NCBI RefSeq assembly: GCF_003202285.1
Contig: NZ_MASW01000001.1
Location: 930,001-994,000 of the forward strand
DNA from: Prauserella muralis
GTDB lineage: Bacteria; Actinomycetota; Actinomycetes; Mycobacteriales; Pseudonocardiaceae
DNA length: 64,000 nucleotides
Direction of reading: 5' to 3'
Within the stretch, counting starts at the first letter, position 1, and the number at the start of each line of letters is the position of its first letter. Positions 1-8,365 of the stretch are shown one piece after another. The position numbers and the translations under genes are program-made. A model generated the notes under the pieces. That model saw only the letters and a list, made by a program, of their open reading frames with translations. It was not told the DNA's origin and did no database searches.

Positions 1-2327
1 ACCAGCCGCCACAGCCGCTGCAGGAAGCGCTGCGCGCCGACGACGTCCTTGGTGGCCCACGGGCGGGAGTCGTCCAGCGGGCCCATGGACATCTCGTAGA
101 ACCGGAAGGTGTCGGCACCGTAGTTCTCGGACATCTCGTCCGGGGTGACGACGTTCTTCAGGCTCTTGCCCATCTTCCCGTATTCCTGGGTGACCTCTTC
201 GTCGCCGTGGAAGAACTTCCCGTCGCGTTCGGTCACCTCGTCGGCGGGCACGTAGACACCCCGCGCGTCGGTGTAGGCGTAGGCCTGGATGTAGCCCTGG
301 TTGTAGAGCCTGCGGTACGGCTCCTGCGACGAGACGTGGCCCAGGTCGTACAGCACCTTGTGCCAGAACCGGGAGTACAGCAGGTGCAGCACGGCGTGCT
401 CGACGCCGCCGACGTAGAGGTCCAGCCCGCCGGGGTCGCTGACGCCGTGCTCAGCGGGCCTCGGGCCCATCCAGTAGCGCTCGTTCTCCGGGTCGACGAA
501 CCGCTCGTCGTTGGTCGGGTCGACGTAGCGCAGCTGGTACCAGCACGAGCCCGCCCACTGCGGCATCACGTTGGTGTCGCGCCGGTACTTCTTCGGGCCG
601 TCGCCAAGGTCCAGGGTGACCTCCACCCAGTCGGTGGCCTTGGCCAGGGGCGGCTGCGGCTCGGAGTCGGCGTCCTCCGGGTCGAACGTCGTCGGCGCGT
701 AGTCCGGCACGTCCGGCAGCTCCACCGGCAGGTGGCTCTCCGGCAGCGCCACGGGCAGGTCGTTCTCGTCGTAGACGATCGGGAACGGCTCGCCCCAGTA
801 CCGCTGCCGGGCGAACAGCCAGTCGCGCAGCTTGTACTGCACGGTGCCCTCGCCGTGGCCCTTCTCCTCCAGCCAGCCGATGATCGCCTTCTTGGCGTCG
901 TCGACGCCCATCCCGTTGAGGCTCAGGTCCTCGTTCGAGGAGTTGATCGCCGGGCCCTCGCCGGTGAACGCCTCGCCGTCGAAGCCCTCGCCGGGGTCGA
1001 CGGTGCGGATGATCGGCAGCCCGAACGCGGTGGCGAAGTCCCAGTCCCGCTGGTCCTGGCCGGGCACGGCCATGATGGCGCCCGTGCCGTAGCCCATCAG
1101 CACGTAGTCGGCGATGAACACCGGGATCGGCTCGCCGTTGACCGGGTTGACGGCGTGGGCGCCGGTGAACACGCCGGTCTTGTCCCGGCTCTCCTGGCGG
1201 TCCAGCTCCGACTTGCGGGCCGCCTCCGCCCGGTACGCCGCGATGGCCTCGGCCGGGGTGGCGGCGCCACCGGTCCAGCGCTCGTCGGTGCCCTCCGGCC
1301 ACTGCTGGGCGGCCAGCCTGTCCACCAGCGGGTGCTCCGGCGCCAGCACCATGTAGGTGGCGCCGAAGAGCGTGTCCGGGCGGGTGGTGAAGACCTCGAT
1401 CGTCTCGTCGCCCGCGGCGAAGCGCACGTTGGCGCCGCGGGACCGGCCGATCCAGTTGCGCTGCATGGTCTTGACCTTCTCGGGCCAGTCCAGCAGGTCC
1501 AGATCGTCCAGCAGCCGGTCGGCGTAGGCGGTGATCCGCATCATCCACTGGCGCAGGTTCTTGCGGAACACCGGGAAGTTGCCGCGCTCGGTCAGGCCGT
1601 CGGCGGTGACCTCCTCGTTGGCGACGACGGTGCCCAGGCCCGGCGCCCAGTTGACCGGCGCCTCCGAGATGTACACCAGGCGGTGCTCGTCGATGATCCG
1701 CCGCTGCTCGACGCGCGACAGCTCGGCCCACGGCCTGCCGTCGGGCGTGGCGCGCGTGCCGTCGGCGAACTCCTTCTCCAGCTCCGCGATGGGCCGCGCC
1801 CTGTCCTGCTTCTCGTCGTAGTACGAGTTGAAGATCTGCAGGAAGATCCACTGCGTCCAGCGGTAGTACTCGACGTCGGTGGTGGCGATGCGGCGGCGCT
1901 CGTCATGGCCCAGCCCCAGCCTGCGGATCTGGCTCAGGTACCGCTCGATGTTGGCCTCGGTGGTGGTGCGCGGGTGCGTGCCGGTCTGCGCCGCGTACTG
2001 CTCGGCGGGCAGGCCGAACGCATCGAAGCCCATCGTGTGCAGCACGTTGCGGCCGGTCATCCGGTGGTAGCGCGCGAAGACGTCGGTGCCGATGAAGCCC
2101 AGCGGGTGCCCGACGTGCAGGCCCGAGCCCGACGGGTACGGGAACATGTCCTGCACGAACAGCTTGTCCGAGGGGATCTGCGTCGCTTCCTCGGCGAGCG
2201 GGCCGTTCGGGTTCGGCGCGTGGTACGTGCCGTGGTCGGTCCAGTAGTCCTGCCAGCGCCGCTCGATCTCGCCGGCCATCGCCGCCGTGTAGCGGTGTGC
2301 CGGAGTCGCCTCGGTGCCCTCTGTCAT
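1..2327 (-). CDS. leuS: Leucyl-tRNA synthetase (C-terminal part beyond the window)
   Basis: Class I aminoacyl-tRNA synthetase that charges tRNA-Leu in the cytoplasm. Translation from ATG at 2327 gives the N-terminal three quarters of the enzyme. Visible are the HIGH-type signature [11 protein letters not shown] near residue 45, the editing-domain stretch [12 protein letters not shown], the [19 protein letters not shown] stretch, and the KMSKS-type loop as GKMGKSLKN near residue 715. The KMGKS variant is what I recall as usual in actinobacterial LeuS. The reading frame is still open at base 1, so the tRNA-binding C-terminus lies outside. A Leu-rich leader peptide and a hairpin lie between 2368 and 2465 and probably control expression. 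Confidence 0.97.
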   Translation of the reverse strand, partial: MTEGTEATPAHRYTAAMAGEIERRWQDYWTDHGTYHAPNPNGPLAEEATQIPSDKLFVQDMFPYPSGSGLHVGHPLGFIGTDVFARYHRMTGRNVLHTMGFDAFGLPAEQYAAQTGTHPRTTTEANIERYLSQIRRLGLGHDERRRIATTDVEYYRWTQWIFLQIFNSYYDEKQDRARPIAELEKEFADGTRATPDGRPWAELSRVEQRRIIDEHRLVYISEAPVNWAPGLGTVVANEEVTADGLTERGNFPVFRKNLRQWMMRITAYADRLLDDLDLLDWPEKVKTMQRNWIGRSRGANVRFAAGDETIEVFTTRPDTLFGATYMVLAPEHPLVDRLAAQQWPEGTDERWTGGAATPAEAIAAYRAEAARKSELDRQESRDKTGVFTGAHAVNPVNGEPIPVFIADYVLMGYGTGAIMAVPGQDQRDWDFATAFGLPIIRTVDPGEGFDGEAFTGEGPAINSSNEDLSLNGMGVDDAKKAIIGWLEEKGHGEGTVQYKLRDWLFARQRYWGEPFPIVYDENDLPVALPESHLPVELPDVPDYAPTTFDPEDADSEPQPPLAKATDWVEVTLDLGDGPKKYRRDTNVMPQWAGSCWYQLRYVDPTNDERFVDPENERYWMGPRPAEHGVSDPGGLDLYVGGVEHAVLHLLYSRFWHKVLYDLGHVSSQEPYRRLYNQGYIQAYAYTDARGVYVPADEVTERDGKFFHGDEEVTQEYGKMGKSLKNVVTPDEMSENYGADTFRFYEMSMGPLDDSRPWATKDVVGAQRFLQRLWRL

Positions 2328-2359
2328 CGCCGAACCCTTCCGTGTACCTGCCCCGCTCC

Positions 2360-2425
2360 AGAAAGAACGCAACCCCCCAGCCGCAAGGGCGTGAGGGGTT
2401 CGCCGCGCCGGCCGGGAAATGCCCG
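2360..2425 (-). promoter_or_regulatory. Putative leuS attenuator (alternative hairpins)
   Basis: Downstream of the leader peptide, the minus strand has a GC-rich hairpin with a CCGGG/CCCGG core (about 2404-2425). A second stem follows, with arms CGAACCCC and GGGGTTGCG (about 2368-2403), and then TTCTTTCT (2360-2367). The second structure has the form of an intrinsic terminator placed just before the leuS ribosome-binding region (GGAAGGG at about 2334-2340). Which pairings compete is inferred by eye, not computed. Confidence 0.5.
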
Positions 2426-2426
2426 G

Positions 2427-2465
2427 TCAGCGCGGCCGGCTAAGGAGCAGGCTGGCCGTACTCAC
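2427..2465 (-). CDS. Leu-rich leader peptide of leuS
   Basis: A 12-codon open frame starts GTG at 2465 and ends TGA at 2427. It encodes MSTASLLLSRPR, with three consecutive leucine codons (CTG, CTC, CTT). It lies about 100 bases upstream of leuS on the same strand and is followed by two GC-rich hairpins. The arrangement matches classical ribosome-mediated attenuation, which has been predicted for leuS in some Streptomyces. A weak purine stretch (GATGAGA) precedes the GTG. The peptide itself is probably only a translation sensor for charged tRNA-Leu. Chance cannot be excluded for so short a frame. Confidence 0.6.
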   Translation of the reverse strand: MSTASLLLSRPR

Positions 2466-2469
2466 GGTC

Positions 2470-3609
2470 TCATCGTAGCCGCCCGGACCACCGCGTTTTC
2501 CCAAGCCCCTCGTCCACGGCCAGCGCGATGACCTGCGTCACCTGCCCGCCGGAGAAGTTGTCGTCGCTCACGAGCAGCAGGCTGCGCTCCCCGGTGACCA
2601 GCCTCGGCCCCCAGGTCATGCCCTCGATGTTGTCGACGTGCTCCAGTGGCAGGTCGGCCAGGTCGGCGACGAGCCGCTTGTGCACCGGCGTGATCCGTTC
2701 CTCCTCCGCGAGCGAGGCCACCCGCAGCACGTTGGTCGCGCCGCTGGTGTCGATCTCGAAGATGCGGACCCGGTTGCCCACGCCGCTGACGTAGGCCCGT
2801 TCGAGCACGAGGAAGCGGGTGGGGTCGTGCCGGTCGGCCGCGAGTATCGACACCACGCCGTTGTTGGCCGACCCGCCGGGCGCGGGGGTGGCGAACACCG
2901 GCTCCTGCTCGTACGCGTACTGCGCCAGCACCCGGCCGATGCGGGTCTGCACGGTGACGCGGGACAGCGCACCGTGCTCCGGCGTGGCCTCGGGGCCGTC
3001 CTGGAGCAGCGGGCCCTCCAGCGCGGTGACGACGAGCGCGCCGTGAGCGGCGAACGTCATGGCCTCGAGCACCTGGTTGCGCCGGGGCCCGGACTCCGGC
3101 TTCATGCGCTCGTTGTCCGGGATGGGCAGGTCGCGCACGTATCCGCCGGTCCGGGTCGCCTCGCGCACGGAAGGGTCGAGCAGGGTGCCACCGCTGCGCT
3201 CGCCCTCCTGGCTCCAGTAGTAGGTGCCGCGCCACGGGTCCACCCGCAGCTCCTCGGGATCGACGGTGGCAGGCGCGTACGGCCTGCCGTCGGCTCCGGT
3301 CAGCGGGTGGGTGCCGGTGAGGGCGATCTCGCCGAGCCGGTCGGCGCGGACGTCGATCGAGGCGGTGTAGAAGCGGGCGGGCTGCACCTGCGAGCGGTCG
3401 TCGCTGAGCAGCACGTACCGCCCGGTGCGGGGGTCGTAGTCGATGCTGGACAGCCCGCCGACGGTGGTGCCCGCGAAGGCGAGGCCGTGGGCGATGGTCC
3501 GCTCGCCGAGCACCCGGACCGGGCCGGGGTCGGCGCCGGAGGCAGGGGCGGCCGCCAGGGTGAGGGGCAGTGCGCCGAGGACGGCGGTGAGGAGAGCTCT
3601 GCTGCGCAT
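2470..3609 (-). CDS. Secreted esterase-like activity of phytase family protein
   Basis: Predicted 379-residue exported protein. The N-terminus MRSRALLTAVLGALPLTLA ends in an AAPASGA signal-peptidase-like site. The mature part has features of the phytase-like esterase domain (PF13449 type): a repeated strand pattern with GGLSSIDYDPRTG near the start, YVLLSDDRS, and a late NIEGMTWGPRL motif, all typical of this beta-propeller. ATG at 3609 was chosen because the signal peptide starts cleanly there; GTG at 3621 adds four residues. Substrate is unknown; family members are mostly annotated by domain only. It is transcribed toward leuS, and the leader peptide start lies only a few bases past its stop codon. 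Confidence 0.8.
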   Translation of the reverse strand: MRSRALLTAVLGALPLTLAAAPASGADPGPVRVLGERTIAHGLAFAGTTVGGLSSIDYDPRTGRYVLLSDDRSQVQPARFYTASIDVRADRLGEIALTGTHPLTGADGRPYAPATVDPEELRVDPWRGTYYWSQEGERSGGTLLDPSVREATRTGGYVRDLPIPDNERMKPESGPRRNQVLEAMTFAAHGALVVTALEGPLLQDGPEATPEHGALSRVTVQTRIGRVLAQYAYEQEPVFATPAPGGSANNGVVSILAADRHDPTRFLVLERAYVSGVGNRVRIFEIDTSGATNVLRVASLAEEERITPVHKRLVADLADLPLEHVDNIEGMTWGPRLVTGERSLLLVSDDNFSGGQVTQVIALAVDEGLGKTRWSGRLR

Positions 3610-3674
3610 GGCGTGCAGCACAGCGCATCAGGGTGTCGGGAAGGTGTCGGCCAGATGGCACGTATTCTCGGCTC

Positions 3675-4103
3675 GTGTTCGTGGTCGCGCTCGTTCCGAT
3701 GCTGCTCGGTGTTCTCGTCGGCTGGGGTGGCATCCTCGGTCTGCGCGGAAAGCTGCCCCGGGACCGGGGCGCGGGTGTGCGCACCCCGGCCACCCTGCGC
3801 AGCGACGAGGCGTTCCGGGTGGCCAACCGCGTCGCCGGGCTGCCGACGCTGACGGGAGGCGCCATCGGTGTCGCGGGCGGCGCGGCCGGTCTGGCGATGC
3901 CCACCACGGCGGGCACGATCGTCGCCGCCGTCATCGGGTTGCTCGGCATGTTCGCCCTGGTGGCAGGCGGTGGGATCCTCGGTCACCGGGCCGCGGCCGC
4001 GGTGCCTGCCCCGCCGGCTCCCGAGGCACCGGCCGGGTGCGCGGGCTGCGCGTGCGGCGGCTGCTCCGCGCTGACGGGAAGCACCGCCGAGCCAGCCTCC
4101 TGA
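3675..4103 (+). CDS. SdpI/YhfL-type small membrane protein
   Basis: 142-residue membrane protein starting GTG at 3675 (MFVVALVPMLLG), in front of which there is no cleaner start. It shows an N-terminal hydrophobic segment, then a soluble motif GVRTPATLRSDEAFRVANR that is characteristic of SdpI family members (the usual form is RTxxTLxSxExWxxAN), then two more hydrophobic segments. The C-terminus is Ala/Pro-rich with a Cys cluster (CAGCACGGC) that could bind a metal; this is inference. SdpI of Bacillus is an immunity protein/signal sensor; function here is not known. Divergent from the secreted protein at 2470-3609. Confidence 0.7.
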   Translation: MFVVALVPMLLGVLVGWGGILGLRGKLPRDRGAGVRTPATLRSDEAFRVANRVAGLPTLTGGAIGVAGGAAGLAMPTTAGTIVAAVIGLLGMFALVAGGGILGHRAAAAVPAPPAPEAPAGCAGCACGGCSALTGSTAEPAS

Positions 4104-4146
4104 CCCCGCGGCCTCAACACTGTCTCCTTCGTCTACGGCCGAGCGC

Positions 4147-4719
4147 TCAGTTCCGCTGCAGGTCGCCGGGGTGGGTGGCGAGCAGTGCGGTCGGCAGGCC
4201 CTGCCTGCGCAGCACCTGACCCCACAGGTCCCGCTTCGGCGTCGCCAGCACGTCACCGGGCAGCGCGGGCACGATCAGCCAGTCGCCCCTGTCGATCTCA
4301 CCGGCCAGCTGCCCCGAGTCCCACCCGGCGTAGCCCGCGAACACCCGCAGCCCGCGCACCTTCGGCATCAGCGCGTCCGGGTCGGCATCCAGGTCCACCA
4401 GCGCGACCGGTCCGCGCACCGCGATGACGCCCGGCACGCTCGACGCGGTCTCGCCGGTGCGCAGTGCGGCGAGGCACAGGGCCGTCTTCTTCTCCACCGG
4501 CCCGCCCACGAACACCGACTGCGGCTCGACGACGTGCTCGCCCCAGCTGGGCAGCACCTCGTCCACCGGTACCTCGCTGGGCCGGTTCAGGACGACGCCG
4601 AGCGTGCCCTCGTCGCGGTGGTCGATCACGAACACCACGGTCCGGCGAAAGTTCGGGTCGAACATCGTGGGGGCAGCGACCAGGAGTGTGCCTGGCTCAA
4701 CCTCGGCGTCCGCTCGCAC
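4147..4719 (-). CDS. YqgE/AlgH family protein (UPF0301)
   Basis: 190-residue protein of the YqgE/AlgH (DUF179) family. It starts near EPGTLLVAAPTMFDPNF, continues with RTVVFVIDH and GTLGVVLNRPSEV, and contains VFVGGPVEK and the late VFAGYAGWDSGQL motif, all hallmarks of the family. The start GTG at 4719 places the conserved PGTLLVAAP segment about ten residues in. Its molecular function is not established; AlgH in Pseudomonas influences alginate regulation. It converges with the SdpI-like gene and is divergent from the MFS gene. Confidence 0.9.
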   Translation of the reverse strand: MRADAEVEPGTLLVAAPTMFDPNFRRTVVFVIDHRDEGTLGVVLNRPSEVPVDEVLPSWGEHVVEPQSVFVGGPVEKKTALCLAALRTGETASSVPGVIAVRGPVALVDLDADPDALMPKVRGLRVFAGYAGWDSGQLAGEIDRGDWLIVPALPGDVLATPKRDLWGQVLRRQGLPTALLATHPGDLQRN

Positions 4720-4815
4720 GCGTACATGATCCCACCCGCCTGGTCGCTGCGAGTAACGGTGCTGTGTCGCTTCGGCGGTCTGCGGCGGGCAGCGGAACCC
4801 GTAAGCTGAGAAGAC

Positions 4816-6095
4816 GTGACAGCGGGAACGCAGGTGAAGACCAAACTGGCCGTTCCGCGCGCGCTGCTCGCCATCCCGGCCTTCCGTAAGCTGCTCTACC
4901 TGCGCTTTTCCATGCACTGGGGCGACGGCGCCTTTCAGGCCGGGCTCGCGGGCGCCGTGTTGTTCAATCCCGAACGCGCCGCGGACGCGCTCACCATCGC
5001 GGGCGGTTTCGCCGCGCTGCTGCTGCCGTACTCGGTGGTGGGTCCGTTCGCGGGGGCGCTGCTCGACCGCTGGGACCGCAGGCGCGTGCTGCTGGTCGCC
5101 AACCTCGCCCGTGGCCTGGCCATCGTCGCCGCCGCATCGGCCGTCGGCGCCGGGGTCGAGGGGCTGCCGCTGTTCGGCCTTGCCCTGCTGGTCATGGGCA
5201 TCTCGCGGTTCGCGGGCGCGGGCCTCTCGGCGTCCCTGCCGCACGTGGTGCCCGCCGCGCGGATCGTCACGGCCAACGCCCTGTCCGCCACGCTCGGCGC
5301 CGTGGTGGCGGTGCTCGGCGGGGCGTCCGCGATCGGCCTGCGCGCCCTGTTCGGCGCGGGGGACACCGGCTCGGCGTGGACGACGTCGTTCGCGGTGCTC
5401 GGCTCCCTGCTCGGCGCGGCGCTCGCCGCCCGGTTCGCCGGCGGCAGCCTCGGCCCGGACCGGGTCGACGAACCCGCCAACGCCGTGACGGCCGTGGCCT
5501 CCGGGCTCGCCGCGGGCGTCCGCGCCACGGCACACACCCCGAGCGTGCGGGCCGGGCTGCTCGCGCTGCTGGCCCATCGCGCGGCCTTCGGCATCTCACT
5601 ATGCTCACCGTGCTGCTCATGCGCTACTCCTTCACCGACGCCGGGCTGCTCAAGGCGGGGCTGCCGGGCCTCGGCCAACTGGCGCTGATGGGCGGGACGG
5701 GCATCCTGCTCGCCGGGCTGCTCACCCCGAAGCTCGTCGCGCGGTTCGGCAGGCGCAGGGCCGTGGCCGGAGCCCTGCTGACGGCGGCCGTGGCCCAGGC
5801 CGTGCTCGGCCTGCCCATGGTGCTGCCCACCGTGCTGGCCGCCGCGTTCGTCATCACGGCGGCAGGCCAGGTGCTCAAGCTGTGCGTGGACGCCGCCGTG
5901 CAGGCCGACGTCGGCGACGAGAGCCGCGGCCGGGTCTTCGCGCTCTACGACACGCTGTTCAACGTCACCCAGGTGGCCGCCGTGTCGTTCGCCGCGCTGC
6001 TCGCTCCGCTCGACGGGCACTCGGCAGGTCTGCTGTGCGCGGCGATCGGGCTCTACCTGGTCGGTCTCGCCGGATACCTCGTCGCCACCCGTTAG
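4816..6095 (+). pseudogene. MFS transporter, interrupted by a frameshift near 5597
   Basis: Major facilitator superfamily permease of about 426 residues. The first part (GTG at 4816) has the MFS loop signature LLDRWDRRRVLL after helix 2 and runs through helix 6 to HRAAFGIS. The second part resumes in another frame with TMLTVLLMRYSFTD and continues with six more hydrophobic segments to GLAGYLVATR at 6095. The join falls at about 5595-5600; a single missing base in GGCATCTCACTATG would explain it. Codon bias is normal on both sides, so the lesion is recent or a sequencing error. As written, the reading frame ends at 5688. The substrate is unknown. Confidence 0.85.
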
Positions 6096-6106
6096 GGTGA
6101 GCGCTT

Positions 6107-6379
6107 GTGACCACGGCTGGTAATCGCGTGGTGGAGGAGACCGTCCTTTCGCGGGACGGGCTCGTCCAGGCCACCGTCGACGGCACCGGAACCCTCACCG
6201 GGCTCGAGTTCGCGCCGACCGCGTTCGAGCGCACCGACCCGGCCTCGCTCGCGCGGACCGTGCTCGACCTGGTCCGCGAGGGCACGCGCAGAGCCAGGGA
6301 GCGGCCCGAGGCCACGGCCCCGCCACCGGTTCCGCCCCGCCCGACACGGAAGCGCGCCCGGCCCGCACGCCAGGTTTAA
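6107..6379 (+). CDS. YbaB/EbfC-like small protein
   Basis: 90-residue protein starting GTG at 6107. The first 60 residues (EETVLSRDGLVQATVDGTG... then LVREGTRRARE) resemble the YbaB/EbfC nucleoid-associated fold: a beta hairpin with repeated glycines followed by an amphipathic helix. The C-terminus is a Pro/Arg tail typical of DNA- or RNA-contacting extensions. Actinomycetes often place such proteins next to large secreted or toxin-domain proteins, as here with the TNT gene 46 bases downstream. The family assignment is by pattern only. Confidence 0.6.
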   Translation: MTTAGNRVVEETVLSRDGLVQATVDGTGTLTGLEFAPTAFERTDPASLARTVLDLVREGTRRARERPEATAPPPVPPRPTRKRARPARQV

Positions 6380-6424
6380 TTGGTGTGAAGGCCGACTGTG
6401 GGGACTGACGAGGGGGGAACCGGC

Positions 6425-8365
6425 GTGCGCTACCGGGTAGAGGTGGCTGATCGCCCCGATGGGCTGTACGCGCTGTGGAACGGCGGGATCTTCCGCGCGC
6501 AACGATCGACGGCGGACGGAACCGTGCTGCTGGCCGTCCGGGACGGGGAGGAAACCCCGGAGGGCTTCGACACCGAATGGCAGGGCGTGCCCGCGAAGGT
6601 CGTGCCCGCTGCCGAGGCGCCCGCGACGTTCGGGCTGCACACCTACTGCTACTTCGACGACGAGGCCTACCGGGTCGAGCCACGCTCGGGCGACGGGGAG
6701 CTGACGTTGCGCTGGGCGGGCCGCGACGAGCGGCTCGCGGCGGAGCTGGGCCTCACCGGCTTCACCACGACCACCGACGACCCGGAGACCATCACCGCGC
6801 TGTGGCAGGAACGTCACGACTTCGCCGAGGCGTCCGCGCCGCGCAGCGAGCCGGGAAGCGGCGACACCCAGGCACTGCTGCGGGCCATCGGCCGCACGCT
6901 GCTGGGCTTCCTTCCGCCGGGCTGGCAGCGGGTCGGCGCGCAGTTCCGGCAGGTCGGCGACTACTCCGAGCTCGAGGTCAGGGCCGTCGCGGGCGACGTC
7001 GCCGTGTCACTGTCGGCCCCGCCCGAGCTGGGCCAGCTCTTCGGCCAGCTCCGCTCGGCGATGTACGAGCCCGACACCGGCACGTGGTTCCAGGGCACGT
7101 TCACCCTCGACGACGCGTCGAACTTCGACTTCGACTACGACGGCGACACCGAGCCGGACTGGCGGCTGCCTCCGCTGGGCCGTACCACCGCGCGCAGCTA
7201 CGACGCCGAGCTGGGCTACTTCCCGCGCAAGAACGTCCCCACCTGGCTGGCGGTGAAGGCCGGGCTGCCCCTGGACGTGGCCTTCCAGCACGCCGCCGTG
7301 GTCGACAGCCACGTCGAGGGCGAGAAGCCGGTGGTCAACCGGCCACCGGTGCCGCAGGAGGAGGTGCCGCGCATCCTCGGCTACCTCTACCGTGCGCCGG
7401 TGGCCGTGAGCAGGCCGGGCCCGCTGCGCGACATCTTCGTGCCCGGAACGCCGCCGGCAGTGCCCGACGCCTTCCACACCGACGGCACCTGGATCTGGCC
7501 CGCCGCCGTGCCGCACTACCTGCGCCTGTACGGGGTGCCGCCGCAGCAGGAACTGCTCGACCACATCCGCGCGCACGACTACCGGCTGCCCTACGTCGGC
7601 GCCCGGCTCCGGGCGACCGCCGAAGCGGACCTGCTCGGCCAGCCGCGCCCGCCACGCACCCTGGACGACCTGCCGGAACGGGACCCGCTGGAGGAGCTGG
7701 AGCGGGGCGGCGAGCCGAAGCGGCCCCTGCGCGCCTCCGAGGTGCTGACCGTGCTGCGCAGACGGCTCGCCGAGCACGGCGTCGCGGACAGCGCCTACCG
7801 GATCGGGCAGCAGGCCGACGGCGCGTGGTGCCTGCGCCGGGTGCCCGGCGGCTGGGAGGTGGCGCGGCACGCGAACGGCGAGCCCGTCGACCCCCGCACC
7901 TTCGCCTCCGTGCACCACGCCGCCGAGGCCTTGCTCGGCGCGCTGCTGCTGGCACCGGGCCGGTCCCGGCTCGGCGTGCCCGCCGACGCCGAGGCACACG
8001 AACCGCCCGCCACCGCGACGGACTGGCCGATCCTTCCCCTGCGGGGCGAGCCGCCGCTGACCTACTACCGCGGCAAGCGGCTCGTCGTGCTCCCGGAGGG
8101 CACGACCGTGCAGCGCTACGGCAACGAGAGCGGCAACCTGGTGCATCCCGACGGCACGCCGTTTGCGCAGACGTCGCTGGCGTTCGAGCGCGAGTTCGAC
8201 GTGCATCGTTACGTGCTGCGGCGCCCGGTGCACGTGCTCACCGGCGTCACGCTGCCCTGGGGGCCGCTGCCAGGAGGAGCGGTCGCCTACCTCCTGCCGC
8301 GGGCCGTCGGCCACCACGTCGAGTCGGGGGCGATGGAGCGGCTCAGCGAGGCACCCAGAGCGTGA
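6425..8365 (+). CDS. Large protein with C-terminal TNT (NAD-glycohydrolase toxin-type) domain
   Basis: 646-residue protein. The last 100 residues match the TNT domain first described in Mycobacterium tuberculosis CpnT: LPEGTTVQRYGNESGN, then PDGTPFAQTSLAFE, then HRYVLRRPVHVLTG and LPWGPLPGGAVAYLLP. The N-terminal 150 residues begin RYRVEVADRPDGLYALWNGG. A central Asp/Phe-rich acidic segment (near FDFDYDGDTEPDWRLPP) and an adjacent region resemble polymorphic-toxin linkers. No WXG100 motif or signal peptide is seen, so secretion is unproven. GTG at 6425 was preferred to GTG at 6398 because a GGGGGG purine run lies about eight bases before it. No obvious immunity gene is adjacent. Its 3' end overlaps the convergent kinase by 23 bases. 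Confidence 0.75.
   Translation: MRYRVEVADRPDGLYALWNGGIFRAQRSTADGTVLLAVRDGEETPEGFDTEWQGVPAKVVPAAEAPATFGLHTYCYFDDEAYRVEPRSGDGELTLRWAGRDERLAAELGLTGFTTTTDDPETITALWQERHDFAEASAPRSEPGSGDTQALLRAIGRTLLGFLPPGWQRVGAQFRQVGDYSELEVRAVAGDVAVSLSAPPELGQLFGQLRSAMYEPDTGTWFQGTFTLDDASNFDFDYDGDTEPDWRLPPLGRTTARSYDAELGYFPRKNVPTWLAVKAGLPLDVAFQHAAVVDSHVEGEKPVVNRPPVPQEEVPRILGYLYRAPVAVSRPGPLRDIFVPGTPPAVPDAFHTDGTWIWPAAVPHYLRLYGVPPQQELLDHIRAHDYRLPYVGARLRATAEADLLGQPRPPRTLDDLPERDPLEELERGGEPKRPLRASEVLTVLRRRLAEHGVADSAYRIGQQADGAWCLRRVPGGWEVARHANGEPVDPRTFASVHHAAEALLGALLLAPGRSRLGVPADAEAHEPPATATDWPILPLRGEPPLTYYRGKRLVVLPEGTTVQRYGNESGNLVHPDGTPFAQTSLAFEREFDVHRYVLRRPVHVLTGVTLPWGPLPGGAVAYLLPRAVGHHVESGAMERLSEAPRA

Noticed and set aside
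207-2531. Long plus-strand open frame opposite leuS
   Set aside because: It is the antisense shadow of a GC-rich gene; composition is Arg/Val/Gly repeats with no domain, whereas the other strand encodes LeuS motifs.
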